Below are positions 1 through 7,683 of a DNA stretch of 64,000 nucleotides, piece after piece. The notes beneath the pieces were generated by a model, which did no database searches, was not told the origin of the DNA, and worked only from the letters and a program-made list of their open reading frames with translations. This DNA comes from Candidatus Pantoea haifensis (GTDB lineage Bacteria; Pseudomonadota; Gammaproteobacteria; Enterobacterales; Enterobacteriaceae). The stretch's first letter is position 1. The number at the start of each line of letters is the position of its first letter. The translations under genes were made by a program, and so were the position numbers. Where the stretch lies: contig JAGTWN010000004.1 of the NCBI GenBank assembly GCA_018842655.1, positions 3,348,001 through 3,412,000 of the forward strand. Direction: 5' to 3'.

Positions 1-824
1 GGCATCATGACGTTCATGAAGCTGATCGGCCGGTTCGCCCATCACGCGATTCACTTTGCGTCCACGAATAACAGCGGGCGCTGCGCGACCTCTTTCGCCC
101 AGCGCACAACATTTTTATAGGACTGCACATCCAGGAATTCTGCAGCATTGTATTGATCGTTCAGCACCAGGTTGCCATACCAGGGCCAGGTAGCGATGTC
201 GGCAATGGTGTAATCGTCACCCGCCAGGTAACGATTTTCTGCGAGCTGGCGATCCAGCACGTCGAGCTGACGCTTGGCTTCCAGCGTAAAACGATTGATG
301 GCGTACTCAATTTTTTCCGGTGCGTAATGATAGAAATGGCCCAGGCCGCCCCCGAGATAAGGCGCAGAACCTTGCAGCCAGAATAGCCAGTTCAATGTTT
401 CGGTGCGTTTAGCGATATCTTTTGGCAGGAAATGACCAAATTTTTCTGCCAGATAGAGCAGGATGTTGCCCGATTCAAACACACGAATCGGCGGGGTAGA
501 GGAATGATCGCTGAGCGCCGGAATCTTTGAGTTAGGGTTAATGTCGACGAAGCCACTGGAGAACTGATCGCCTTCACCGATGCGGATCAGCCAGGCATCG
601 TACTCGGCATCATTCACGTTAAGCGCCAGTAACTCTTCCAGCAGAATTGTCACTTTTTGACCATTAGGCGTACCCAGCGAATAGAGCTGAAGCGGATGTT
701 TACCAACTGGCAGGCTTTTTTCATGCGTAGGACCAGCGAAAGGGCGGTTGGTTTGTGCTCCGTTACCTTTGGCTTCGGGGTCCCAGGTCCAGACTTTCGC
801 GGGCTGATAAGTGTTTTCCGACAT
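1..824 (-). CDS. yghU: YghU-like glutathione S-transferase, frameshifted, 3' end outside the window
   Basis: GSH-dependent disulfide-bond oxidoreductase of the YghU/YfcG (Nu-class GST) type, a cytosolic thioredoxin-fold enzyme. The N-terminal thioredoxin domain includes the stretch LYSLGTPNGQKVTILLEELL and is followed by an alpha-helical GST domain (WLFWLQGSAPYLGGGLGHF). The start at 824 (MSENTYQPAK) is chosen because an AAGGCG ribosome site precedes it and the family begins here; a longer upstream reading has no such support. The frame stops at 51, but the next frame carries the expected continuation (GRKVNRVMGEPADQLHERHD) down to base 1. One base is missing near 74-75, where family residues AQRPAV become AQRPLL. 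I regard the gene as intact in life, with a sequence error and a 3' end beyond the window. Confidence 0.85.
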
Positions 825-998
825 GGTGAAGTTTCGCCTTGTTGTGATTGAGTTTTCTCTGGAGTGTAGCAGGTGGCGAAAAGCTGGTTTAACTCTGCTG
901 GCGGTGGCGATGAGCTGCCAGACAGTTTGCACAGCGGATCGCTGGCGCGGCGTGTGAAGCGTTAAGGCGTTGACGTTTGCAGATTAGCGCAGAGATAA

Positions 999-1020
999 AA
1001 GGCGGCTAATACACCGCCTT
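999..1020 (-). terminator. Rho-independent terminator of the 1027-2970 operon
   Basis: A 7-bp perfect stem (AAGGCGG/CCGCCTT) with an 8-base loop lies directly downstream of the minus-strand isomerase gene and is followed on that strand by a TTTT run. Confidence 0.7.
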
Positions 1021-1026
1021 GTTCTT

Positions 1027-1911
1027 TTACTGGCTCAGCAGTTCGCGTTCAATCAGTTCCCGCGTTTCAACGGCCTGTACCTTCATTTTTTCCGGGTAAC
1101 CGAACAGTGAAGAGGCGATGATCGATTCGCCACCCACTTTATAATTGCGGTTAGCAAAATCCATGTCGCGCAGCGTCTGAAACAGGGTAGGGAAATCGAC
1201 TTCACCTTCGCCCACGCCGACGTGCTGGTGGATTGTGGCATCGACACCCGGCGGGTTAACAATATAGCGGCAATGTTTGGTGTGGTTCATGGTATCGGCA
1301 ATCAAAACGTGTGACAGATCTTCACCGGCGTATTCGAGCATGCTTTTCACATCGCCTTTGCCTTTGTCATAGAAAAAGGTATGCGGCACGCTGTAAACGT
1401 ATTTGATGTTATCGCTGCGGAAGGATTTAACGATATCTGACGTTTCGTTGTTCTGTTCGCAAAAATCCCACGGGTGTGACTGAATTTCGACGCGGATACC
1501 TTCACGTTCGATGATCGGCAGCAGCTCTTCCATAGAGCGGTAAAACATCTCTTCACAGATTTCTGGTTCGTTCGGCGTGCCGGACAGCTCGGTATTGATA
1601 ACCTGAACCCCCATTTCTACCGCAATCTCAATCATCCGCTTCCAGTTTTTCACCGCAGCCTGACGACGCAGCTCATCAGGGCCGGACCAGCGATACACCA
1701 CGATAAATGAGGAGATTTCAACGCCGGTTGATCGCAGAGCGTTTTTATACTCCGTCATGATTTCGCGGCTGGCTTTAGGGTGTTTGTAAAACGGGTTGAT
1801 CTGCGGATGCGGTGACTGCTCGATGTATTTATATCCCCAATCGGCCACCTGATTGACCATGCGGGTGATACCCATCTCTTTAATCACATCCACATCAAAA
1901 GCAATTTTCAT
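1027..1911 (-). CDS. sugar phosphate isomerase/epimerase-like TIM-barrel protein
   Basis: A 294-residue protein of the xylose-isomerase-like TIM-barrel superfamily (AP endonuclease family 2 fold), which includes hydroxypyruvate isomerase, tagatose 3-epimerase and the IolE/IolI inositol enzymes. Visible family features are the acidic strand end INTELSG, the metal-site-like IQSHPWDFC, a conserved HV.IADTMNH segment and the late HQHVGVGEGEVDF motif. No signal peptide or membrane segment is present, so it is presumably cytosolic. It lies 18 bases downstream of a MocA-type dehydrogenase on the same strand and ends at a hairpin terminator, so the two form an operon. Pairing of a dehydrogenase with a TIM-barrel isomerase is typical of inositol and keto-sugar catabolism. 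The substrate cannot be told from sequence. Confidence 0.8.
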   Translation of the reverse strand: MKIAFDVDVIKEMGITRMVNQVADWGYKYIEQSPHPQINPFYKHPKASREIMTEYKNALRSTGVEISSFIVVYRWSGPDELRRQAAVKNWKRMIEIAVEMGVQVINTELSGTPNEPEICEEMFYRSMEELLPIIEREGIRVEIQSHPWDFCEQNNETSDIVKSFRSDNIKYVYSVPHTFFYDKGKGDVKSMLEYAGEDLSHVLIADTMNHTKHCRYIVNPPGVDATIHQHVGVGEGEVDFPTLFQTLRDMDFANRNYKVGGESIIASSLFGYPEKMKVQAVETRELIERELLSQ

Positions 1912-1929
1912 CTGTCTACTCCGGGGCGT

Positions 1930-2970
1930 TTAAGGTTGCTGTTCTTCATTGAATATCACGCCGATCTGCTTTCTCACCTCATCCATCGCGGCCAGAGTCG
2001 TTATCGCGCTGTTAAGGGAGTGGACTGGCGAATCAGTGAGGTTCTGCCCGATACACCAGGCAAAGTGGTTAATTTCGTGACACAGCTGAACGTAACGATT
2101 TGAAGGCTCCTCCCAGAACAGCGTATGGCGACCATCGCTGGATCTCAGGCGGAAATTGCCTGGGGCATAAAACTGGCCGTCCAGCACTAGCGTGGCATCC
2201 CGACCGGCAATCAGGGCGGTGCCGGGTGTGTTGCTAAACAGGGTTGTATGCAGCACGGAGTGCATGCCCTGAGGATGGGTAAACAGCATGGAAGTCTGGC
2301 CGTTTACACCGCCTGACGCAGCTTGCCCTTTTGCCACAATGCTGTCTGGCGCGCCACCCGCGACAAAAACGCTGAAGCCTACTAAATAACTGCCGAGATC
2401 CAGCATCGGGCCACCGGCAAGATCGGCATTAAAGATGCGGTGATCTGGCGTAAAAAACTCACCATGATCGGCAATCAGCGTATGAAGCTCGCCGAGCACA
2501 CCATCGTGCAGTAACTGACGAATAACGTCATATTTCGGCGAAAAATTGCACCACATCGCTTCCATACAGAGCAGATTACGCTCAGCGGCGGCCTGCTTAA
2601 GCTGTTGCGCCTGTCCGGCATTAAGTGCCAGCGGCTTTTCGATCAACAGATGTTTACCGGCTTCGATAACCCTTAAGCCATCAGGAAAGTGATGATTGTG
2701 CGGAGTGGCAATGTAAACCGCATCAACATCATCACGCGCCAGTAGCTCATCAATACCGGCGCAGGCATATGCAATTGACCATTTATCAGCAAAAGCCTGC
2801 GCTTTATCACGGCTGCGTGAGGAAATGGCGACCAGTTGTTGATCGGTATGGTGGCGCAACGCATTAGCAAAGTGATCGGCAATCCAGCCGGGACCAACAA
2901 TGCCCCAGCGCAGTACCGGGATCTGTTTTGCATCAGGTAAACGCGCAGCAGGCAGCACAGAAGGGAACAT
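1930..2970 (-). CDS. Gfo/Idh/MocA family NAD(P)-dependent oxidoreductase
   Basis: Predicted sugar or cyclitol dehydrogenase of 346 residues. An N-terminal Rossmann fold carries GIVGPG (about residues 23-28), and the family motif EKP (111-113) supplies the catalytic lysine region; the C-terminal half is the alpha/beta substrate domain. The start at 2970 is preferred because GGAGAAG sits just upstream; a start 45 bases earlier has no ribosome site. It is the first gene of a two-gene minus-strand operon and is divergent from the LacI-type regulator at 3355, with two palindromes in the shared control region. A role in oxidising a hydroxyl of a sugar, glycoside or inositol is inferred from family and context; the true substrate is unknown. 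Confidence 0.82.
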   Translation of the reverse strand: MFPSVLPAARLPDAKQIPVLRWGIVGPGWIADHFANALRHHTDQQLVAISSRSRDKAQAFADKWSIAYACAGIDELLARDDVDAVYIATPHNHHFPDGLRVIEAGKHLLIEKPLALNAGQAQQLKQAAAERNLLCMEAMWCNFSPKYDVIRQLLHDGVLGELHTLIADHGEFFTPDHRIFNADLAGGPMLDLGSYLVGFSVFVAGGAPDSIVAKGQAASGGVNGQTSMLFTHPQGMHSVLHTTLFSNTPGTALIAGRDATLVLDGQFYAPGNFRLRSSDGRHTLFWEEPSNRYVQLCHEINHFAWCIGQNLTDSPVHSLNSAITTLAAMDEVRKQIGVIFNEEQQP

Positions 2971-3136
2971 AACTTCTCCATTTTTATCTGTTCGCAGAGA
3001 GGGGAAAACGGGCATCAGGTTAAGCGACTCTGTTTGTTAGCCTTTACGGCAGAAAGCGCACCGTTATCATCTCTGATCTTTTACCGATCGCTTTCCATCA
3101 ACCTTTTACGCAGGATCGGATCTCTTTTTAGCAAAT

Positions 3137-3154
3137 GTTCATTCTGTAATGAAC
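3137..3154. promoter_or_regulatory. candidate operator palindrome 1
   Basis: GTTCATTCTGTAATGAAC is a perfect inverted repeat (7-base arms, 4-base centre) in the divergent region between the dehydrogenase (start 2970) and the LacI-type regulator (start 3355). It shares the ATGAA/TTCAT core with two other sites in this module. Binding by the neighbouring regulator is inferred. Confidence 0.55.
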
Positions 3155-3162
3155 CCAAAAAG

Positions 3163-3179
3163 AAATGAATGTTTCATTT
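3163..3179. promoter_or_regulatory. candidate operator palindrome 2
   Basis: AAATGAATGTTTCATTT has perfect 7-base arms around a TGT centre and begins 8 bases after palindrome 1. The close pair suggests cooperative or dimer-of-dimers binding. The remaining bases of the 2971-3354 gap show no further gene. Confidence 0.5.
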
Positions 3180-3354
3180 TGCGAGAGGGATCAAACTTAT
3201 GAGATGTTTTTTATCAAAAGCGTGACAGGAAAGGAGAGATCCTGGAGGAGAATGCACAGCAACGCGCGCAGCCTGACCGCGTGACAGACACCGCTGTATT
3301 TAGCGTGTGGATCGTGCAGGCTGATGAAAACGTTATTTATTTAAGGTGAACTGA

Positions 3355-4383
3355 ATGTCAAAAGTAACCATGACCGCTATTGCGCGTGAAGCAGGTGTAG
3401 GCGTGGCTACCGTGGATCGCGTCCTTAACCGGCGTGCGCCTGTGCGTGGCGTAACAGAACAGAAAGTGCTGGCTGCTGTCACTCGTCTCGGCTATCGGCT
3501 GGAGCAGTCACGCATTTTGCAGGCAGGTCAGTCTCATGCGACCGCACAGCTTCGCATGGGGTTTATCCTGCTCTCAGCCAGTTACTCATTTTATCAACCG
3601 CTAAGTGATGCGTTACGCAGCCGGGCAGCGCCTCATCAGCCGCCGGGAAGCGAAGCTGAATTTTGCTGGCACGATATTAAAGACGTCGAAGCTGTTGCCA
3701 CTTCGCTGCGTCATCTGGCTAAACGTGTTGAAGCCATTTGCATAGTGGCGCTTGATCATCCCTTGATTCGCCACGCTATCCAGGATGTTTCGCGTAAAGG
3801 GGTGCGGGTATTTGCACTGTTTTCCGATTTCTCACCGTGCGGCCACGCGGGCTACATTGGACTTGATAACCAAAAAGCGGGACGTAGCGCCGCGTGGATG
3901 GCTCAGTACCTGCTGCGTCAGTCCGGCAGTGTAGGCGTGCTGCTCGGCGATCATCGCTTCACCTGTCAGGAAAGCTGTGAGATCAGTTTTCGTTCTTTTC
4001 TGCGTGAAGCGGGCATCAGTCAGCGTGTGCTGGAACCGTTAAAAACCCATGAGTCGATTGAAGGGGGTTATCTGGCTACCCAACAGCTGCTGAAAGAACA
4101 TGATGACTTAGTGATGATCTATGCACCCTGTGGCGGCATTGAAGGCGTGGTGCGTGCGTTACGTCAGGCTGAAAGAAAAGAGGTTGTGCTGGTGTGCCAC
4201 GGTCCATTCCAGGGTGATGAACTGGCTTTGATTGATGGCACCATTACGCTGATGCTGCGGCACCATATTGATCTGTTAGCCGAAGCAGTCATAAACATTT
4301 GCGTCAGCGCACAGGCTGAAAACAGCGCACATTTTTCTCAGATCACCGTACCGTTTGAAATGGTAACGCGGGAAAATTTTTAA
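3355..4383 (+). CDS. LacI-family transcriptional regulator
   Basis: A 342-residue DNA-binding repressor-type protein. The N-terminal helix-turn-helix is clear (TMTAIAREAGVGVATVDRVL, residues 5-24) and is followed by a periplasmic-binding-protein-like effector domain of the sugar-binding type (for example YIGLDNQKAGRSAAWMAQYL). The hinge after GYRLEQ departs from the usual LacI hinge sequence. An AAGGTGA ribosome site precedes the ATG. It stands between two dehydrogenase/TIM-barrel gene pairs on opposite strands, with palindromes on both sides, so it most likely controls both pairs in response to their sugar or cyclitol substrate. The identity of the inducer is unknown. Confidence 0.9.
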   Translation: MSKVTMTAIAREAGVGVATVDRVLNRRAPVRGVTEQKVLAAVTRLGYRLEQSRILQAGQSHATAQLRMGFILLSASYSFYQPLSDALRSRAAPHQPPGSEAEFCWHDIKDVEAVATSLRHLAKRVEAICIVALDHPLIRHAIQDVSRKGVRVFALFSDFSPCGHAGYIGLDNQKAGRSAAWMAQYLLRQSGSVGVLLGDHRFTCQESCEISFRSFLREAGISQRVLEPLKTHESIEGGYLATQQLLKEHDDLVMIYAPCGGIEGVVRALRQAERKEVVLVCHGPFQGDELALIDGTITLMLRHHIDLLAEAVINICVSAQAENSAHFSQITVPFEMVTRENF

Positions 4384-4481
4384 AACCAAGGGGTTAGAGA
4401 TTTTATGATATAAAACTATCAATGAATGAAATAAATTAACGCGATCTCTATCAAAAAATAAAACTTTCATTGTTGTTTGTT

Positions 4482-4494
4482 ATGAAATTTTCAT
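4482..4494. promoter_or_regulatory. candidate operator palindrome 3
   Basis: ATGAAATTTTCAT is a palindrome (6-base arms, one-base centre) upstream of the IolE-like gene. Nearby half-sites (AATGAATGAA at 4421 and TTTCATTG at 4465) repeat the same core. It is similar to the two sites at 3137-3179. Confidence 0.45.
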
Positions 4495-4532
4495 TTGATA
4501 CTGCCGTCAACTTTCCCGCACGGACAGAGATT

Positions 4533-5462
4533 ATGACGATTCATATTGCCAGTGCGCCTTGCAGTTGGGGCGTTGATGACCCGAAAAATCCTTTTTTACC
4601 GCCGTGGCAAAAGGTGCTGAGCGAAGCGGCACAGGCGGGCTACAAAAGTATTGAGCTAGGGCCGTGGAATTACTTACCCACTGAGCCTGATGAACTCAGC
4701 AAACAGCTTAAGGAACACGGTTTATCGCTGGTAGCAGGAACAATATTTGATGATTTAGTCAGCGAAGCCAATTTTCCGGCAATAACAGAACTGACCCATA
4801 ACATCTGTCGCACCCTTTCACTGGCTCCTACTGCTGAAAAATCGCACGGCGATAATGCGCCTGCACCCTATCTGGTGATTATCGACTTCGGCAATCCCGA
4901 ACGCGCGAAATACGCTGGACAATCCGATAAAGCTCCTCGCCTTTCTGCCGACGACTGGCAGCGCATGATGCAGCACATCACTACTATAAGCGACATCGCC
5001 TGGAAAGAGTATGGCGTGCGTCCGGTCATTCATCCGCACGCAGGCGGCTGCATTGAGTATGCCGACGAACTGGCGCAACTGGTGGAAGACATTCCGCATC
5101 AGATAGCCGGTTTATGTCTCGACACCGGGCATCTTTACTATTCCGGCATGGACCCGATTCCTTATCTGCAACGCTACTGGAATCGTATCGATTATTTGCA
5201 TTTTAAAGACGTCAACGAGGCGGTGTGGCGTGATGCGATTGCCCGTGGCCTCGACTTCTTTACTGCCTGTGCTGAAGGCGTTATGTGCCCGATTGGTAAA
5301 GGCGCGATTGATTATCCGGCGGTGCGTGCTTTTCTTGTAGAACGTCGCTATCAGGGATGGATCACCATTGAGCAGGAGCGCGATCCGCGTAATGCCGACA
5401 CCAGCCTGCGCGATGTAACTGCCAGTCTTCACTATCTCCAGTCCGTTGGATTCCAGGAGTAA
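4533..5462 (+). CDS. IolE-like TIM-barrel protein (inosose dehydratase/isomerase family)
   Basis: A 309-residue metal-dependent TIM-barrel protein. The start at 4533 (MTIHIASAPCSWGVD) is where the family begins; the in-frame ATG at 4482 overlaps a palindrome and would add a non-conserved leader. Conserved strand ends typical of IolE and related enzymes are visible in order: VIHPHAGGCIEY, GLCLDTGHLYYSG, YLHFKDVN, CPIGKGAIDYPAV and ITIEQERDP, which carry the His, Asp and Glu ligands of the divalent metal. It is followed after four bases by a MocA-type dehydrogenase. In myo-inositol catabolism IolG (MocA family) and IolE act in sequence, so a dehydrogenase plus dehydratase or isomerase pair acting on a cyclitol or keto-sugar is a fair inference, but no other iol gene is present. 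Confidence 0.8.
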   Translation: MTIHIASAPCSWGVDDPKNPFLPPWQKVLSEAAQAGYKSIELGPWNYLPTEPDELSKQLKEHGLSLVAGTIFDDLVSEANFPAITELTHNICRTLSLAPTAEKSHGDNAPAPYLVIIDFGNPERAKYAGQSDKAPRLSADDWQRMMQHITTISDIAWKEYGVRPVIHPHAGGCIEYADELAQLVEDIPHQIAGLCLDTGHLYYSGMDPIPYLQRYWNRIDYLHFKDVNEAVWRDAIARGLDFFTACAEGVMCPIGKGAIDYPAVRAFLVERRYQGWITIEQERDPRNADTSLRDVTASLHYLQSVGFQE

Positions 5463-5466
5463 ACAA

Positions 5467-6636
5467 ATGATTAACGGTAAAAAAGTTCTTGATCGCTCGC
5501 TGCGCTGGGGCATGGTCGGCGGTGGCGGCACCAGTCAGATCGGCTACATACATCGTTCATCCGCGTTACGCGATGGTAACTTTTCACTGCTGGCCGGGGC
5601 GTTTGATATCGATGCACAACGCGGCCGTGATTTTGGCGTCTCGCTTGGCGTCGCCAGCGATCGCTGTTATCCCGATTATGCCGCGATGTTTGCAGCGGAA
5701 GCGGCGCGTGAAGATGGCATTGAAGTGGTCTCGATTGCTACGCCAAATAACACCCATTTTGCTATTTGCTGTGCGGCAATCAACGCAGGCCTGCATGTGG
5801 TGTGTGAAAAGCCGCTCTGCTTTACCACCGTTGAAGCAGATGAGCTGGAACGGCTGTGCAAAGAGAAAAATAAAATTATCGGTGTGACTTACGGTTACGC
5901 CGGGCATCAGTTGATTTATCAGGCACGAGAAATGATCGCTGCGGGCTTACTGGGCGAGATCCGCATCATCAATATGCAGTTTGCCCATGGCTTCCATAAC
6001 GAAGCGGTCGAGTTGCAGAACGAGAGCACCAAATGGCGTGTCGATCCGCGCTTTGTTGGCCCGAGCTACGTACTGGGCGATCTGGCGACCCATCCGCTGT
6101 TTATTGCTGAAACCATGGTGCCGCAACTGCGCCTGAAGCGTCTGCTCTGTGCGCGACAGAGTTTTGTTCCGACGCGCGCGCCGCTGGAGGATAACGCTTT
6201 TGTGATGATGGAGTATGACAACGGCGCAGTGGGAACAATGTGGGCTTCTGCAGTGAATGCGGGTTCGATGCACGGTCAGAAAGTACGTGTAGTGGGATCA
6301 AAAGCCAGCCTTGAATGGTGGGATGAACAACCTAATCAACTGCGCTATGAGATTCAGGGCGAACCGGTGCGGATTATGGAGCGCGGCATGGGTTATCTCA
6401 GCGAACGTGCGCTGGAGGACGATCGTATTGGTGGCGGGCATTCTGAAGGATTATTTGAAGCCTGGTCCAATCTTTACCGACGATTTGCCCGGGCCATCGA
6501 CGCCACCGATCGTCAGGACAAGGCGTTCCTGCACGATTTCTGGTATCCCGATGTACACGCGGGTTTGATGGGTGTGCGTTGGGTAGAACAGTGCGTGAAG
6601 TCAGCCGATGCCGGTGCGGTCTGGGTGGATTGTTAA
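5467..6636 (+). CDS. Gfo/Idh/MocA family oxidoreductase (long, about 390-residue subtype)
   Basis: A 389-residue NAD(P)-dependent dehydrogenase of the longer MocA subgroup. The Rossmann motif GMVGGGGTSQIGYIHR lies at about residues 15-30, followed by IATPNNTHF and the catalytic-lysine motif CEKPLCF. The C-terminal domain includes DLATHPLFIAETM and GTMWASAVNAG, typical of the subgroup. AGGAG eight bases before the ATG at 5467 sets the start, and an earlier ATG at 5446 lies inside the upstream gene. It is translationally close to the IolE-like gene (four-base gap) and is the last gene before a hairpin terminator. It is only distantly like the other MocA protein at 1930, so the module contains two different dehydrogenases. 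Confidence 0.82.
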   Translation: MINGKKVLDRSLRWGMVGGGGTSQIGYIHRSSALRDGNFSLLAGAFDIDAQRGRDFGVSLGVASDRCYPDYAAMFAAEAAREDGIEVVSIATPNNTHFAICCAAINAGLHVVCEKPLCFTTVEADELERLCKEKNKIIGVTYGYAGHQLIYQAREMIAAGLLGEIRIINMQFAHGFHNEAVELQNESTKWRVDPRFVGPSYVLGDLATHPLFIAETMVPQLRLKRLLCARQSFVPTRAPLEDNAFVMMEYDNGAVGTMWASAVNAGSMHGQKVRVVGSKASLEWWDEQPNQLRYEIQGEPVRIMERGMGYLSERALEDDRIGGGHSEGLFEAWSNLYRRFARAIDATDRQDKAFLHDFWYPDVHAGLMGVRWVEQCVKSADAGAVWVDC

Positions 6637-6654
6637 AATTTTTTCAAATCAACA

Positions 6655-6709
6655 AAAAGCAAAAACCCGCCGTAAGGCGGGTTCTTTAAATAGGGTGCCC
6701 GAACCCGGA
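6655..6709. repeat. copy A of a 55-bp direct repeat: tRNA-Phe 3' end plus terminator
   Basis: This segment matches 6819-6873 with a single mismatch. It contains the terminator hairpin (ACCCGCC/GGCGGGT) and the last 16 or so bases of tRNA-Phe (GTGCCCGAACCCGG on the plus strand). The repeat period is 164 bp. The hairpin also terminates the plus-strand dehydrogenase gene ending at 6636. Confidence 0.9.
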
Positions 6710-6818
6710 CAAAAATGCCGGGAGCATTTTTGCATAGCGCGCCTCGTGCGCTAACCCGCAGGGCGAGCCACAGGGAAGTGGCGAGTTCATCGAACCTCGA
6801 TTATGGGTTCGGCTCTAC
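6710..6818 (-). other. structured spacer of the tRNA-Phe repeat (rtT-like candidate RNA)
   Basis: These 109 bases between the two repeat copies are full of hairpins: an 8-bp perfect stem AAAAATGC/GCATTTTT, AGCGC/GCGCT, GCCAC/GTGGC and GAACC/GGTTC. The outer ends, CCGAACCC (copy A) and GGGTTCGG, can pair to close the structure. A tRNA-Phe transcript reading through its first terminator would contain it. The E. coli tyrT locus has analogous tandem repeats that each begin with a tRNA 3' end (rtT). Function here is unknown. Confidence 0.5.
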
Positions 6819-6822
6819 AAAA

Positions 6823-6848
6823 GCAAAAACCCGCCGTAAGGCGGGTTC
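6823..6848. terminator. bidirectional terminator next to tRNA-Phe
   Basis: ACCCGCC GTAA GGCGGGT stem with A and T runs on the two sides. On the minus strand it lies just downstream of the tRNA-Phe CCA end and is followed by TTTTTGC. It is part of copy B (6819-6873) of the direct repeat. Confidence 0.8.
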
Positions 6849-6856
6849 TTTAAATA

Positions 6857-6932
6857 TGGTGCCCGAACCCGGAATCGAACCAGGGACACGGGGATTTTCA
6901 ATCCCCTGCTCTACCGACTGAGCTATTCGGGC
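6857..6932 (-). tRNA. tRNA-Phe (anticodon GAA)
   Basis: On the minus strand the 76 bases fold as a canonical tRNA: acceptor stem GCCCGAA/TTCGGGC, D-loop AGCTCAGTCGGTAGAGC, anticodon stem GGGGA/TCCCC around TTGAAAA (anticodon GAA), T-arm CTGG TTCGATT CCGG and an encoded CCA end. It differs slightly from E. coli tRNA-Phe in the acceptor and T stems by compensated changes. Confidence 0.97.
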
Positions 6933-6942
6933 AACGGGGCGC

Positions 6943-6971
6943 ATTAAACCGTAAAGGCTTAAGGTCGTCAA
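6943..6971 (-). promoter_or_regulatory. sigma-70 promoter of tRNA-Phe
   Basis: On the minus strand TTGACG (6966-6971) and TTTAAT (6943-6948) are separated by 17 bases, followed by a GC-rich discriminator (GCGCCCCG), as expected for a stringently controlled stable-RNA promoter. Confidence 0.8.
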
Positions 6972-7039
6972 CGGCTTTCATGAAAAAACCGCAGGAAACG
7001 TGATTGATTGCCTGAATTTCAGGCAAAGAAGGTGAAGTC

Positions 7040-7618
7040 TTAGGCTAATGCGCCATTTTTACGGCATAGCGCGATGCTCAGCACATCTTCTGCTAAACCC
7101 TGAGCAGTAGCGACATCCTGCACGTTGCGTTTTACCAGCAGCCTGCTCAGGCAGCCTTCGAGGATTAATTCAATTTGATCGGCCACCATTGTCGGATTAT
7201 CCAGCGCCAGTGACACCAGAATATCGTGGGTAAATTGCCATGAAGCGCGCTTTTGCTGCTCGGCGAGCTGATGAATCGGCTGATCGGGTTGAGGATAGAA
7301 GCTACAGGCGGCGATAAACAGGCAGCCGGGGAAACGCCCAATCGAGACCTGTTCACTCAATACCTGATAACGCGCCATCAATTTCTGCTCAGGGCTTAAC
7401 GTGCCGTTCAGTAAAATCTGGCGTCGCCAGGTATCAATTTGCTGGCCGTGATAACGCAACGCGTCGTAAAGCAGGGCATCACGGTCTGGCCAGAATCGTT
7501 GCAGCTGGTCAACGGAAAGGGTGCTGTTGCCCGCCAGCTGTTGCAGCGATGTGGTCGCCGCAAGGCCATTTTGTTCAAGCACATTCAGTGCGTGCTCAAG
7601 TATCTGTTCTCGTTGCAA
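7040..7618 (-). CDS. yjdC: TetR-family transcriptional regulator YjdC
   Basis: A 192-residue TetR/AcrR-like protein matching E. coli YjdC along its length. The N-terminal helix-turn-helix region ends with RFWPDRDALLYDALRYHGQQ, and the C-terminal ligand domain contains FPGCLFIAACSFYPQPDQPI. It lies 65 bases downstream of dsbD on the same strand, as in E. coli, and may be co-transcribed with it. The regulatory target is not known to me. An imperfect hairpin at 7007-7025 could end the transcript but has no T run. Confidence 0.88.
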   Translation of the reverse strand: MQREQILEHALNVLEQNGLAATTSLQQLAGNSTLSVDQLQRFWPDRDALLYDALRYHGQQIDTWRRQILLNGTLSPEQKLMARYQVLSEQVSIGRFPGCLFIAACSFYPQPDQPIHQLAEQQKRASWQFTHDILVSLALDNPTMVADQIELILEGCLSRLLVKRNVQDVATAQGLAEDVLSIALCRKNGALA

Positions 7619-7683
7619 GTCGTTCTCCTCTGCTATGCAGGTTTGCCCGCCTTCGACGGGCAGTGTCCTGTTTCCAGTTTTGT

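Noticed and set aside
6655-6873. Direct repeats at the tRNA 3' end as attL/attR of an integrated island
   Set aside because: Only 109 bases lie between the copies and there is no integrase; a remnant cannot be excluded, but an rtT-like repeat fits better.
6715-6921. A 68-codon open frame across the repeat spacer and tRNA-Phe
   Set aside because: It runs through a certain tRNA gene and terminator; the residues are translations of structured RNA.
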